Source: Petaurus breviceps papuanus
Taxonomy: Eukaryota > Chordata > Mammalia > Diprotodontia > Petauridae
Direction of reading: 5' to 3'
Length of the DNA stretch: 64,000 bases
Assembly: GCA_028583685.1 (NCBI GenBank)
Contig: JAMXIF010000042.1
Coordinates: forward strand, 24,403,544-24,467,543
Below the pieces are notes generated by a model that did not search any database, was not told where the DNA came from, and saw only the letters and a program-made list of their open reading frames with translations. Position 1 is the stretch's first letter, and every line of letters starts with the position of its first letter. The position numbers and the translations under genes are program-made. This document shows, in pieces, positions 35,475 to 48,929 of the stretch.

Positions 35475-36000
35475 ATATGAATCATACAATTCTAGAACGA
35501 GAAGAAATATTTCAAAGTAACACAGTTCAACACTCATCATTTTCCAAATGAAAAAACCTAAGATGCAGGTAGAGTAAAAAAAAAGAAGACATGGCTATTT
35601 CTTTTATATTAAAAGATGAATAACATAATAATATATAATAACAATATTGTTAATCATTTGAATGTTTGGTGGGTTCACAAATAGCCTTTGATATATTGTT
35701 TGTGTAGAATGATCACCCTAATCCCAATGAGTAAATACTGAACATTTTTGTTAAGGCTGTAGCAGGGTTATTAATTTTATTATATACTTTTTAAATGCTA
35801 AATATTTTTTCTATAAAGATGATAATGCATTCATTTAGAGCTCTTAAAGGTTCATAAAGACCTTTTCCTCACATATACACAATAAGGTGAGCATTAAAGT
35901 ATTGATCTCATTTTATAAATGGAGACAGATTCATAAAGGTTAAATAATTTACTTAAGGTTATACAACTGACAAGTGCCATTCAGTATTTGAAACTATATT
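35475..36000 (-). repeat. MIR/CORE-SINE remnants
   Basis: Two decayed antisense pieces occur. One is at 35475-35590 ('catacaattctagaacgaga', 'gaaaaaacctaagatgcagg'). The other is at 35835-36000 ('tgatctcattttataaatgg', 'tttacttaaggttatacaac'). Both are weak. Confidence 0.4.
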
Positions 36001-36539
36001 TTTGCAATTTTTGTCATAACATCCTTTATATTGTGACCAAGTAGGGTTATTTTCCAGTGAATTTCTGTTTTTTTATAAGAAGATACCATACATAAACTGG
36101 AAAGACAAACCAAAAGGCAAGAAGATATTGTGCATTTCCCCCTTTATTTACAGAATACTTTTTTAAAAATTATATTTTAATCAGTAAATAAATTCTTTTT
36201 TGATTTCTGCTAATTTTTTTTTACCTTTATTCCCCTCCCTTCTGTAATTTGCAACTACATTTAACACTTAAAGAACCTCTCACTTCAGTTGCCTCTTTTC
36301 CTGATAGGCAGTATTAAAGTCTTGCTCTAAGTAATCATTCTGCCCCTCATTTTCATGTAATTTGGTCTCATTTATCTTAGCCTCTAACACATCATTTTTC
36401 TATGCTCCAGTTGAGCATATAAGAAAGCTTACTTGTCTACCTGCCTTAAAGAAATATACAAAACAAGATTTGTAAATTGTAAAATGCTATAAATGTGTCA
36501 GGTTTCAGTATACTTCTGTTTCTCCATGCTGTATATTCA

Positions 36540-36800
36540 TTCACAAACAACTAATTGAATGCAACTTGCTGGGACAAATACAAAGATAATTAAGGTTCAA
36601 ATCTTATACCCTCAAGGAATTCACATTCCAGTAAGGAAAATACAGCACAAATATAATATACAATATTACACCCTAGATATAGTTCAGGATAGAGTTGAAT
36701 AACACTTCTACAAGGGAGGTCAATTTGACTTTATACAGGTATCATGGAGATTTTGTTGAATGTGACTTGTAACTTAAATGTGACAGTAACAGGAAATTCC
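36540..36800 (-). repeat. Old L2 fragment, antisense
   Basis: The run 'gggacaaatacaaagataat', 'ccctcaaggaattcacattc' and 'ttgaatgtgacttgtaactt' fits an antisense L2 3' region with high divergence. Confidence 0.45.
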
Positions 36801-37620
36801 TGATTCAAAAAGCATGATTTAAATAAAATGGGTAGTGGCATAGAATCTTATATTTAGAAAATAAACTTCTCTTGGACACATGTACTGGTACTGGGAAGCA
36901 TGATAGAGATTACTGGATGAGATATCTATGGAGAAAGAAAGAAGTGCCCAAGGTTGCACAAGTTAGTAAATGGCAGATCCAGTTTCTGCTATACTCTTTT
37001 GTCTCCTGATGGGAGCTTTGTAAGACAGAAACTATGGCATATTTGAGTTCATGATGGCTAGGGAGGGGAGAGCTGACTATAACCTTGGCTTTTTTTTGTT
37101 GTTTTAATTTTTGGTTCAGGCCTGTGCTGTTATTGTAATGAGGAGCTATTCTACCATTGCAAGCCTTTCACTGCTCCATAACTTTTAGAAATGTAGCCTG
37201 GAGCACTGAGAGGTTGTACAGCTTGCTAGACTAGTAAGCAACCTAAATTTTGAGATGAGTTTCCACAGTCACACAAAGGAAAAATAATACTTACAGCCTA
37301 AAATTCTGTGGGAGAGATTGATTTTATAGGACTCAGGTGCTCTCAAAAACAAAATTTCTACAATTTAAACAATCTTAATGAGGTTAAGGAGACATCTATA
37401 TAAAAAGAATGTGAAATGTATAGAAAGGTTCTCATTAACCAAATTAAGATTTTTAAAGGCATGTATAGCAGATGATAGCAAAGACAAGTAACTGAGTATA
37501 AAGTGTCCTGTGTTGTTTTTAAATGTCAGCAATGATAAAAACCAAAAAAGAGGAGAAGGTTTCAACAAAATCAGAGAGGGGAGAAAATCTTTATAATGAG
37601 TTTCTCTGATAAAGGTCTCA

Positions 37621-37800
37621 TTAGGCAACTAGGTGGTACTGTGGATAGAGGTGGGACTTGGAGTCAGCAAGACCAGAGATCAAATTCTGCTTACTAGTTG
37701 AGTGACCCTGGACAGATCAATAAACTCAGCCTCAGTTTACTCATCTGTAAAATGGGAATAATAACAATATTTTTAGCTACCTTACAGGGCTGTTGTACAT
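37621..37800 (+). mobile_element. MIR-type CORE-SINE
   Basis: It starts 'aggcaactaggtggtactgt' and has 'cctcagtttactcatctgta' and 'aaatgggaataataacaata', in sense orientation. Confidence 0.75.
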
Positions 37801-38029
37801 GCGGTATATTTGCAATCTAGCTTCATCCCTTACCACTCTCTTGAAACTTCTCAAAGGATACCAAGTGAAAGTGAACTTTTTTTAGTACTCATCCTTTTTT
37901 GTCTTCTAGTTTTTTTTTTTATTCTATTGCTCATTCTCTCCTTTGAGGTTAGGGATGTCACATTGTCGTAGTTCTCCTGTTTTTGTGACTTATTCCTGTA
38001 TTTGTTGCCTCCTGCCTCATCAATTACCA

Positions 38030-38960
38030 TGTTCTCCACTTATCAATTACCATCATACTACCTTTAAAATAGGGATGTGCTACAAAGATCTGACATTTGA
38101 AACAATTCCCTTTTCTCACTATATATTCTTTCCCTTAGAAATCTCATTCACTTTAACTGCTACCTGTGTATGTTCTATATGGAAAATCTATGTCTTCTAT
38201 AGGTCTGTACCTCCAATCCTGACTTCATTTCAGAACTCTATGTCTAGAATTCCAGCTGCCTATAAAAATTCTGTATCTGCACCTATTTCCTTCTCTATTA
38301 CTATAATTAACCTTATCTTCCATGATCAAAATATTAGGTTTTTATTTGACTCTTTCTTCCCAGTTGTGTTTTCTGTCCTTTTCAATAATAGAACATCTCT
38401 GACATAAGTCCCCTTTATTATATTTCCACTGCTAACCTAGTGAAAGCCCTTATTATTACCATTTCTGTGGACTATTGCAGTAGTCTCCTAACATTTTCCC
38501 AACTCTCTTCTTTACGTCCTCCGCGATCCTTCATACTGCTGCCAGAATGATTATTTATACAAAGTTCTGATATGTTGGTTTTCTGGTCAGCAGTCTTCAG
38601 TGGCTTCATATTCGCTGCTGAATAAAGTTGAAACTCTCTGAGTCATTTATTACTACTATTTTAGCATTGTCTCATTAACTCTTCCTTGGATGCCACAATC
38701 TAGTCAAATTGTACTATTCCCCTGGAATATTGAAATAGCCTCTTTATTGATCTTCCTACTTTGTTCCCTTTGTAATTCATCTACAAAGATGCCAAAATAA
38801 TTCAAGACATAGGGCTCGGGGCTGACTTTGTTATTCCCTTGATTTAAAAAATCTTCACGGGTTTCATATTGTCTGTAGGATTATTTCAAACTCAGCCTAG
38901 CATTTTTAAGCACTATTATGCAATTGCACTCGAGCCTATTTTTTTCAGCCTTAATTCACA
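38030..38960 (+). mobile_element. L2 LINE fragment, about 0.9 kb
   Basis: The ordered blocks 'gtggactattgcagtagtct', 'cttcatactgctgccagaat', 'tcttcagtggcttcatattc' and 'gaataaagttgaaactctct' are the sense L2 3' end. A second round, 'atgccaaaataattcaagac' to 'gcctattttttt' (38790-38945), suggests two overlapping copies. Long open frames here are by-products of pyrimidine-rich composition. Confidence 0.65.
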
Positions 38961-39254
38961 TTATTCCCATTTATACTTAGCAGGGTATACATGAAAGATG
39001 GGTTAAATAAGGGTTTTCCACTTATAAAGCCCAGACAGGTTTGGGTTCTGTAAACCTAAAAGACTTATAATAGTCAAAGTATATGATGACAATTATCAGT
39101 TCATCAAATTTCATGGGCACATAGTTCCTAATCAGAGTTTTCCAGTCTGTGTTCTGAATTTAATTTATTTACCGAAAGCAGTATCTATTACATATGATCT
39201 GGGCCCAAGAAACCAGACCAGCACTCATGCCTTCCTTTTAAAAGTTTATGCCAG

Positions 39255-39405
39255 GGGTGGCTAGGTGGTGCAATGAATAGAGCACTGGCTCTGGAGTCAG
39301 GAGGACCTGAGTTCAAATGCAGCCTCAGACACTTAACACTTATTAGCTGTGTGACTTTGGGCAAGTCACTTAACCCCAATTGCCCCTCCAAAAAGCAAAC
39401 AAGTA
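39255..39405 (+). mobile_element. WSINE-type SINE with perfect target duplication
   Basis: It starts 'gggtggctaggtggtgcaat' and ends in a short A-rich tail. The 15-bp 'aaaagtttatgccag' occurs exactly at 39240-39254 and 39406-39420. The low divergence and exact flanks mark a fairly young insertion. Confidence 0.93.
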
Positions 39406-41460
39406 AAAAGTTTATGCCAGAACAGAAGTATCATTTTACCATGTATTTAAGTAATTAAAGGAAGTAAAAATCAATATTCAGTCTCTACCGAAATGAAGTG
39501 AGTTAGTGATCTATGTAGGATCTTAGAGTAAATAGTATGGGTAGAAGTAAATGTGATTGAAATTACATAGGCTATGCTCACTTAGAAGGATTCTTTTCTT
39601 TCAATAACACTATTCAGAGAAATTCAGCTATTTTAAATGTAACCATAGAAAAATTATTAACATGATTAATTAGGTAAAACTATAGATGATGAAAAAAGAT
39701 CGCAAGAGATTTCATTTATTTCCTTTTCGGTCTCCAAAAGTGTAACTAATGTAATTTTATAAATTAAATGTATAAAATTAATATCTTAATATTTATTTCC
39801 TTAATGAATCACTTTCACAATTGCTGGATCTCCATTCTATCCAAAGAGATGACTCTGACAGAAATCTATATTAATATGCATATGGCCTTAAAGTTATCGG
39901 TTTGCCAAAGTTGTGAATCCTGACTCAGATTGAATACATTTGTGAATTTTAGTGGGAAATGAAGAAACGATGAAAAGTAGCATTGTAATGTTTTGTTATC
40001 TCCACTTAGGTCAGCAGTACCATGAATTAGCTGTTTTATTTTCCGGTCTTATACCTCATAAGCCATTGCATATCTGCCATTTTACTGAATTAACTGAAAT
40101 AGATAGAAAATATGAAATCCCATTGTAACTATTTTCTGCTTGTTTATAAAAAAATTTAATTGAAAAGAGCAAAATTCTACTAGAAATACACTTTTCCAAC
40201 AATGTATTTCTCTTCCTTATATCAAAATTGCTTAAGCTTCCTTTAAAGATATAACAAGAGAAATAATGTTCAAGGACCTTGTGATAAGGCAGAGTATAAA
40301 GTAAGGAGACGCCAAAGGTATTCATCACTGTCATGGTAAAGATTCAGCATGGAAGTCCCAAATTGGAAGAGGGATTTTCTCTGGACTGTGAGGTCGTCCT
40401 GATGTTCTTATTTGTATATAATATTGTTTTCACACATCAAATCTTCTAACTTTGCAAAACTTCCTAGAAGGGATATGAAACCAACCAAATAATAGGATCC
40501 AACTATTCACATAAGAAAGACCAAGAAGTCAAAGAATTTCTGCTGCCCGGATAATGGCATGTATCTGAATAGCCGTACAGTGGAACTTAGCTACTAATAT
40601 TATGTCTCAGACAAACAGCGCAAATGGAGCAGTGAGTTAGGCTCAAATGTAAAAGATGGAAGAAAAAATTCTGGATTACCCTGAGCAAATTGTGAAACTC
40701 CTTTAACTTGCATGGCTCCTTTGCTTCATATAATACCAGCATGCTTGCTTTCTGTGTTATTGTATGTCTATAAGCCATGGAATACAGAAGTCTCTGAAGA
40801 ATTAAAAAAGGATTTTACCCAAAGGGCAATGGAGAGAGAGACATAATGGTAATGAGAAAGCTATAACATAGAACCAATGAGAAACTTTGAAGAGGAACAA
40901 GAGTAAAATGCATCAGCAGGTAAATGAAGAAAAAAAATAGATAGGCAAGATATGCCATAGCATTAATGATCTACTGGCTCCATGATATATCAGGAGATAT
41001 CAAGGAAACCTTCAGAAAGTTGTATAGACTCTCTGTGGTGAACTGAGCCCATGGACAGGAGTCAAATAGGTTAAGATTAAATATCCATTTTAGTGTGTAT
41101 CATCTACCAGTTTTCACCAAGTAATCTATTAAAAAGATTTCATACCCTAAGTCATTTTGTGAATCTTTTCTCTAAGAACTAAATTAGATTAATACTGTCA
41201 GTATTGAAAACTTGAGCATTTTCATTTATAAAGAAGAATAGAAAAGATTTGCATATAGAAAGGAACTCTACCATCTCTATTATATAGCTTTGATTTCTTT
41301 TCAAAATGATATAATAAACATGGCACATTCATTTCAAAGCTACTACCTTACTTGTGACTCTTGAACTTCCTTCTATTTATTTTTTACATGCCATTATTTT
41401 TTCAATTACCAGCCTTGTAATTTTTCTTTTCTCCCCCAAGTTGTCATTTAAAAAATTTTA

Positions 41461-41622
41461 GGGGCGGCTGGGTGCCGCAGTGAATAGAGCACTGGCCCTG
41501 GAAATCAGGAGGACCTGAGTTCAAATTCGGTCTCAGACACTTAACACAAAAACTAGCCGTGTGACCTTGGGCAAGTCACTTAACCCCAATTGCCCTCCAA
41601 AAAGCAAAAAAAAAACAAACCT
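41461..41622 (+). mobile_element. WSINE-type SINE
   Basis: It starts 'ggggcggctgggtgccgcag' and has 'aggaggacctgagttcaaat', 'cgtgtgaccttgggcaagtc' and a poly-A tail. Confidence 0.9.
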
Positions 41623-41639
41623 TTTTTTAAACCATAACA

Positions 41640-42000
41640 GATAAGGAAGGCTAAGCAAAACAAATGTTCACATATCCATGTCCAAACGTGTGTCTCGCCT
41701 CTGTCAAGCAGTCAGTAGCTTCCATATTGGTTCTCTGGAGTTGTGGTTGTTTCAGCACTTACTCATTTATTTGCTATAACAAAAAGTGCTGCTATAAGTA
41801 TTTTTTATACATATGGGTCTTTTCTTTCTTTGCTTATATTTCCAGGGTATAAGCCTACTAATGGTATCTCTATATCAAAAGATAATGTGTAATTTAGTGA
41901 TTGTTTTTATGCATAATTCCAAATAGTTTTCTAGAATGACTAGACCAGTCTCACCAATAGCGCTTTTATATATCTGTCTTGTAGTAGCCTAACAATTTTC
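41640..42000 (-). mobile_element. L1 3' region, antisense
   Basis: It contains 'caaaaagtgctgctataagt', 'tgcttatatttccagggtat' and 'ccaaatagttttctagaatg', the antisense L1 ORF2 3' end. Confidence 0.65.
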
Positions 42001-42029
42001 ATTTTTCTTTTAATCAACGGATCTTAAGA

Positions 42030-42365
42030 GTTGAGATGCCAGAGTAGAACTCATCATTTCCCCATTACCCACACCTCCACCAAATTTCCTTTTTCTCTTG
42101 ACCACATGACCATTCTTCTAGTCACCTAGATTTGTGCCCTCAAAATGGCTCTTCCTTTTCCTTTACTCCCTCCCCCCATTATCTCTCTTCACTGTTCTAG
42201 TTCAGCTGCCACCAAAACTTTACCTCTAACCCTTGACTACTGCAAACACCTAAACGTTCTCCTAATCTCCAAGCTCTCCTTTTACAGAGTCACCAGATTA
42301 ATACTCTTAAAACCTAGTTGTGATCATGACATTCCCCAGCTCAAAAACATTCAGTGGCTCTCAGC
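42030..42365 (+). mobile_element. L2 LINE fragment
   Basis: The run 'tagaactcatcatttcccca', 'gagtcaccagattaatactc' and 'gatcatgacattccccagct', then 'aaaaacattcagtggctctc' is the sense L2 order. It ends abruptly near 42365. Confidence 0.7.
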
Positions 42366-42689
42366 GGCCTAAATGATGAAATAACAAATTTTCTAATATT
42401 TGAATCATCAATCTGGTAAAGATGAAATGTCCCATAGGCTGTTGATGACTTAGAACTAAAGTTCAGGATTAAGATTATGCCTGGATATTTGGCTTTGGGA
42501 GTTATCTGTATATAAAAAATAATCCCATGGGAGACCACTTGAGAAAATTGATAAAGAACAGAAGGAAGACAGCCCCTACATGAAGCCTGCTGGCTCAAGC
42601 AGTTTTGATGGGAAGTAGATTTATGGTCCAGGAAAGGAGATATTGAAGAGTTTCAGGAGATAGGGAAGTGATTACAAAGAGTTAGCATG

Positions 42690-43560
42690 GCTTCATCAAA
42701 AATAAGCCATACCAAACTTACCTCTTTTCCTTTTTTTTTTTTTGATAGGATTATTAAACTAATAGATAAGGGGGAGCTTTTTAGCAAAACTTTTGATAAA
42801 GTGTTTCATATTACTCTTGTGAAGAAGTTGGAGAACTGTGGATTAGATAAATAATAGAATCAGAAGGATTCAGAACTGGTGTCAGCATTGATGAAGGTCT
42901 ATGGGCAGAATAACACCAGGGATCTGTTTAACATTATGACACAAAGTTATGAGGGATAGTGAAAACACTGGATCTTGATAGTCTGTAGTATTTTTTTTTG
43001 AGGGCAATTGGGGTTAAGTGACTTGCCCAGGGTCACATGGCTAGTTTTTGTGTTAAGTGTCTGAGGCCAGATCCGAACCCAGGTCCTCCTGATTCCAGGG
43101 CCGATGCTCTATTCACTGCGCCACCTAGCCGCCCCAGATAGTCTGTAGTATTAAACTTAATCTAATAAAATTAAGTAGGAATAAATCTAGAGTTTTACAC
43201 TTGGATCAAAAAAAGTATAAAATGGGGGAAACATGAATAGGTAGCAGTTGTTCAGAAAAAGATCTGGGGGGTTTTATTGGACCTTTTCAGGGTCAATATG
43301 AGTTGGCATGATTAAACAGCCAGAAGACCTAATTGATCTTGGACTGCATTAAGAAGAGCATAGCTTGTGAGGATAGGGAGATGATGTTCTTACCAAACTC
43401 TGCCTTTGTCAGATTTCATCTAAAGATTCTGGTTCAATTCTGGTTACCATGGTTTAAGGAAGGACATTGGCAAACTGAAGAGGAAGCCCAGATACTTCAA
43501 GGCAGAGTCTATGTCACATGAACATTCAGTTGAAAGTTAATAGTGTAAAACATTTCTTAA
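42690..43560 (+). mobile_element. CR1/L3 LINE reverse-transcriptase fragment, split by a SINE
   Basis: The stretch 'ttttagcaaaacttttgata', 'aagtgtttcatattactctt' corresponds to the FSKAFDKVSH-type motif of CR1/L3 reverse transcriptase. 'cagggatctgtttaacatt' and 'gacacaaagttatgagggat' follow in the expected order. The SINE at 42991-43136 interrupts it. It is dead and much decayed. Confidence 0.6.
42991..43136 (-). mobile_element. WSINE-type SINE nested in the CR1/L3 fragment
   Basis: It runs from a T-rich tail through 'aattggggttaagtgacttg' to 'gcgccacctagccgcccca'. It is flanked by the exact 14-bp pair 'gatagtctgtagta' at 42977-42990 and 43137-43150. Confidence 0.93.
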
Positions 43561-44689
43561 ATGGTAAAGTCTTGTTGATTCATTTTCTAAAAGTTGAGAA
43601 TTTGGGATAATTTGATAGAATAATGTAAACAGTTTTTAATAGTTTAGGTATTGTAAATAATACTTTAAGGGGAATGCAAAGGTTTTTGAAAGCAAACAAT
43701 TTTAATGCTAGTCTTTATTTAAATTTATTTTTGTTTAGGACCTCTACCACTTTGTTGCATTTCTTTAAAAATGTAATTCAGAATTTTCACCAACTCACAG
43801 TAGTATGCCAAAATCTTGGCTCCATTCTTGAGAAGAGAGAATGTCTGGATTAGCCAATATGGGGTGCATGTGATAGGGTCAGTGAAGGAAGGAAAACAAG
43901 AATTGCTATGCAGCAAATAATGACACATTTGAGGTTAGTTCATTTTTCATCTTAAACTACATTATGCATTAAGTTTAATCTTTTCAGATTGTTTTTTCCA
44001 GAAACCTTAGTTTGAAGGCATGCTCGCATGTGGGAGCAGGGTGGAGCCTGAAGCCTCAATAATAGGCTTAGTTTTTCAAGGTAGCTACTTCCCATTGGGG
44101 AGGGAACTGGACTTGAAGAAGGGAAAGAACATAGCTTAGAAAATTCAAGGAATTAGTGGCAGAATGTAACAGAGACAGTGTGGTAAGATGAAATGGTTCA
44201 GCAGTATGGAAAGGTTGTAAGTAAAATATTGGATATTAGATAAGAGTTAATATTATAATTACTAGATTTAGCATATATTTTAATGATCAGTCAATCACAA
44301 ATATTAAGTTATCTATCATCTGAAAGTTGTGCTTTATGAAGTCCAGTAGAACAGTGGTCTCCAAATTAGTATGCATGTATAACTGCTTTGCTATACAAAG
44401 ATAATAATTTCTCAATTATTTATTTCCTCCTAAAATTTTTCATTATATCATGTAATATATAGGAGCATACATGTAAAATTTATAAATTACTTATAAACGA
44501 GGGTATATGTTCTAATCTTTTACTAAAGGAGTACATGATCTAAAAACATTGGAGAGCAGTGCTATAGAGGATAATAATGATGATCTACAGTTCCTACCTT
44601 AAAGTAACTTTTGGTGGGACACATGAATCTTCTATTTAACTAGTTCATCGAACTTCTGATGCAGGAATTCCCTCTACCAATGTTTATTT

Positions 44690-45375
44690 TGCTTTGCAAT
44701 TTATCGTCATAGAGAATTGCCTGTAGATAGCAGGAAGTTAGATGACTTGCCATGAGTCATACAACCTAGTATGTGACAGAGGTAGGACTTGAAACCTAAG
44801 TTTTCATGAATATGAAGCCAGCTCTTCATTCATTATGCCATGCTGCCAAGATGATAATAGAAGACATGTTGCTATTGATCAGAACAGGTTTTTTTTAAAT
44901 GTTTCTGAGCGATACCTTATTGACAAATGCATGACAAATGTAAGATGAGAGAGATCCCAAGAGAGCTTTGTAAAGAATTTGACCCGGATCTTAAAGGATG
45001 AGTAGGATTTGAATAGGCAAAGGAGAAAGTATTTTAGGCAGGAGAGAAGATATGAACAAAAATTTGGAGTTTTAAGAGAGTACAAGATGGATTTGAAAAC
45101 GATGACTATACAAGTTGTTTGGAATATAATGTTTGAAAACATGTAATTGGAAATAAACTCATAATGGGTGGTTTCAGCCTTGCAGCCAGACTTGTCAGGG
45201 CCTTAAATTTTGGGCTAAGGAATCCTGCTCTTTTTGCTTAGGGCACTTAGAAATTCTTAAAAATATGTGACCAGATGAGGGAAGGGATCAAAATGGTATT
45301 TCAGAAAGATTAGTCAGGTGGCATTGTACAGGGTAGATTGGAAACAGGGAGTTTGTGTTATTAGTTAAAGTATGG
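44690..45375 (-). repeat. MIR remnant followed by old L2 fragment
   Basis: 44690-44850 has 'ttagatgacttgccatgagt' and 'aggtaggacttgaaacctaa' (antisense MIR). 44900-45375 has 'aggatgagtaggatttgaat', 'cttgtcagggccttaaattt' and 'attggaaacagggag' (antisense L2 order). Both are weak. Confidence 0.45.
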
Positions 45376-45749
45376 AGTGATAACTCTGATTTCACCTTCT
45401 GATACTTGCCCCATTGCCAAGAACCATCTGAAAGTGATCTCCCTTTCAAATATAAATATTCATTTGTTTAACATCTGTGAACTGTAGTCACATCAGTACT
45501 GTTTTAGATAATAAATTTCCAAGGGTTGTGGACTGTAAAATAATTTGCATGACCATGCCATAAAGTCTTATTATATATACTTTGGGAATACTTAATCTTT
45601 ATATTAAATTAGATGACTGCTGTATTATTCCTAGATGCTTTAAAGAAAATCATTAGGATTAAGATTTTACAAATGTGGAACCTGAGGTAATTCCAAGTCT
45701 TATTACCACTATTCTGTTTTTACATTGATGATAGAATGCCTTAAGATTT

Positions 45750-46660
45750 GTACAAGTATGAGACATGAAATTTGTGTAAGGATATGTTGTTAAAGATATA
45801 TAAGGAACTAATTCAAATTTATAAGAACAAGAGTTGTTTCCCAATAGCTATGGGGTCAAAGGAATTGAACAGGCAGTTTTCTAAGGAAGAAATCATAGTT
45901 GTCAGCAACCATATGAATAAATACTCCAAATTACTGACAACTAAAGGAATACAAATTACCTCCACTTTTAAGGTTCCTTCTCATCAGAGTTTGGCAAAGA
46001 CAATAACAAAAAATAATGACAGTTGCTAGAAGAACTGCAGAAAAACAAGCACATTAATACACTTTTGATGGATCTGTAGTTCTAGTCATTCTGGAAAGTC
46101 CAAAAAGTTATTAAACTGTGCATATCTTTTGACCCAGTAATACCACTCACACCTATCCTGCCCAACAGATGAAAGAACAAAGATATTCATAGCAGCTCTT
46201 TTTGCAGTGGCAAAAAACTGGAAGTGAATAGTGATTAAACAAATTATGTTATATGAATGTTATGGAATAAATGGATGGTTTTAGAGAAACATAGGAAGAC
46301 TTATAAATTGTTGATAAACGGTGGATAGAACCAGGAGAACAATTTTGGCAGTAATAATATTGTAAAAAAAATTGTAAATTGTAAAATACTTTAAAAAAAA
46401 AAAACCAGAGGACTTTGAAATTTTTAAGAACTGTAATATTGCAGTGAACAGCCATGATTCCAGAGTACTAATGATAAAACATCTTCTTACCTTCTGACAG
46501 GTGATAGACTTTAAAAAAAGAATGAGGCATACATTTTTGGACATGGCCAGTGTGAAAATCTGTTTTGCTCAGTCATATATATTTGTTAAAAAGGTTTCGG
46601 GTTTTTTTTTTCCATTTTCAAATTTTAAAGAGAGTTGGGAAGCAGAGGGATTGAATTCCA
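45750..46660 (+). mobile_element. L1 fragment: end of ORF2 plus 3' UTR
   Basis: The frame 45772-46029 includes IYKELIQIYKNKSCFPIA, then ELNRQFSKEEIIVVSNHMNK, typical of the ORF2 C-terminal region. It is followed by 'cttttgacccagtaatacca', 'catagcagctctttttgcag', 'agaaccaggagaacaatttt' and 'acatttttggacatggccag', the L1 3' end. A T-rich end near 46600 and A-rich DNA at 46670-46690 close it. It is 5'-truncated and diverged. Confidence 0.75.
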
Positions 46661-47189
46661 CCCAAAACAACAATGACAACAACTAAGGCCAGAAGGAATC
46701 ACATCAGCTTCATGGCTTTGAAAGTTACATATCTAATTTATTATATGCTTTAAAAGAAAAGCAGGTTCTACAGAATAGATTTAATGTTTTCATGTGTAGT
46801 CATTTCTTGTTCCACAGTGCATATTGAAGTGATCATTTTGTTGAGTATTAGGTTTACAATAAAAAATAAAATTGAAAAAACTAAAGACATTAAGTAATTG
46901 ACATGGGTACATTAACAATAGCTGTTTCCCAGTAGATCTGTGGTCAAAAATTAATTTAAAAATTAAAATATATATTAATTATAAAAATAAAATTACATAA
47001 AAATTTTATTTTTAGAAGAATTGCAAATAATAAATGCCTATGTAAAAGCATGATCCATAATATATAAGCAAAATGTAAATTAAAACAGTTCCACAGAAGT
47101 TAGAACAGTCGATTTTGAAAGGGGCTTCGGGAAGATAGAAAAACAAACTTTTTTTTTTTTTTTAGCATTTTCTATGCCTGGCACTGGGC

Positions 47190-47500
47190 ACAAATTTTTG
47201 TTGATCTGTGTTCTCAAAGAGGACCAGTGATATCAACAGGGTGATGTCTTGACTTGCAAGTGAATTGGATTTAAGTAAGACAGAGCTGTGCAAAGTCACC
47301 AGCTCCACTCTCTTCTCCAGGGTCTTTAGAGTCCAGTGGCAAGACATAGGTCAGGATGACTGGCGATAGCCCAGGATGCAGTGGGAGACTTTGACCTTTT
47401 TAAGATAAGGTCTTTCCCTAGGTCTCAGTTTGTCTGAGGTGACACCCATTTAGTAGTTAAAGGCTAGGTAAGATTTGAGCTAAAAGACGGCCTACTTTGC
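47190..47500 (-). repeat. Unclassified interspersed repeat, copy 2
   Basis: Reverse-complement counterpart of 33085-33355, sharing several ordered blocks, plus 'ggatgcagtgggagactttg' and 'ttttaagataaggtctttcc'. The family is not recognised. Confidence 0.6.
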
Positions 47501-48929
47501 CTTCACAAAAGAATCAGTCAAGAGAAGGAAAGACTCATTTTCTGTCCAGAACAAAAATAATTGCTCACTCTGAGCCATCAAAACCAAAACAGATAGGCAT
47601 ATATTATTAATATTGCTGTAGAGTAATAGTCCAGCAGTTCTTGATTTCAGCTTGGAATTTTGAAAGAAAAGTGATTAGACTGTCCATTACCTTAGACTCA
47701 TCGAACCTCCAAATGCTTATAACCCTCAAGGAAATCAGACAGAGAAACAAAGATGCAGTAGATGCCAAAATAGTCACTGCAGTGATTCTCTATGGTAACA
47801 AATAACTGGAAACAAAAGTAAAGAAAAACATTGACTTTTATTGTTTCCTTAAGAAGACTAACCAACATAGATCAGTAGCTGTCAAACAGAACACCAGTTT
47901 AGAATGCTAGCTAAGCTGTAAAGCATTATGGAGGAAGATAGTGAAAGACTACAAAACAGTATTGCTTGACAAATAGCAAAGATGAACATGTAAAAAGTTT
48001 GTCATTAAATCCAAATAAACTTATAGATGTGACCAGAAGAACAGCAGATGTGCTATATGTGAAACAATTTTTTTAAACATGTATAGTGACCTATTCTCAT
48101 TTGTAATAATAACAAGGATAGCCTGTACATAATACTAAATAATGTCCTCAGCAAAACTATAGGTAGGGAACAGACAGGGCTTCATGGTTAGTTTTCCACA
48201 TTTACAGTCATATAACTGACTGAGCTAAATGTAGGAAATATAAAACTTGGCAGTTGTTTAAAAAATACACAATACTTGGTTAAAACAAAATGTAATCATG
48301 AAGAAGCCCTTAAGGTACCGCCTATATTCATGGTAAAATGATATGAGATTCTTTATGGAGGGTCTGGAATATTGTACATATAGACAAACACAATGTGTTT
48401 AGTTTTGCTGAACTGCTTTTTTTTTCTTCTTAAAAATCTTTGTTACAGAAGATGACTTATTGGGAAGGGGTGGGGTATATGAAAAATGAAGGTGATATAA
48501 AAACAAAAATTATCAATAAAAAGATTTTTTTGTGTTTAGAAGAGACTAGCTACATAGATAATAGTAAATTTTAGCCCTTGTTTTATCGGTTTAAGTTCGG
48601 ATACTTGGACATTTAGTGAGACATCTAAGTTCTTGTAACATTAAAATAAAGGCAGTAGAAAAAAAGAGTGGTAATGTAAAGTTAGAGAATGTGGTTGGAG
48701 CCAGTGTAAATGTTGTGGGCTGGCAAAAACCCAGAGTGCATCTGAAGTTACTGAAAACTATTTACAAAGACCTACCAGCCCTTTTTTCACTTAATTAAAA
48801 GTGTTATTTATATGCTATATTTCATAATTCAGAAGAAACAAGGTATTTTATAAACGATGCAACTGTAGAGCTATTTTTCAGTGATCTTCTACATCATACT
48901 GAAATCTAGCGAGTTATAAAATAGCTAGA

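Noticed and set aside
37943-38407. 154-codon frame
   Set aside because: It overlaps L2-derived pyrimidine-rich DNA and shows no known domain or conserved pattern.
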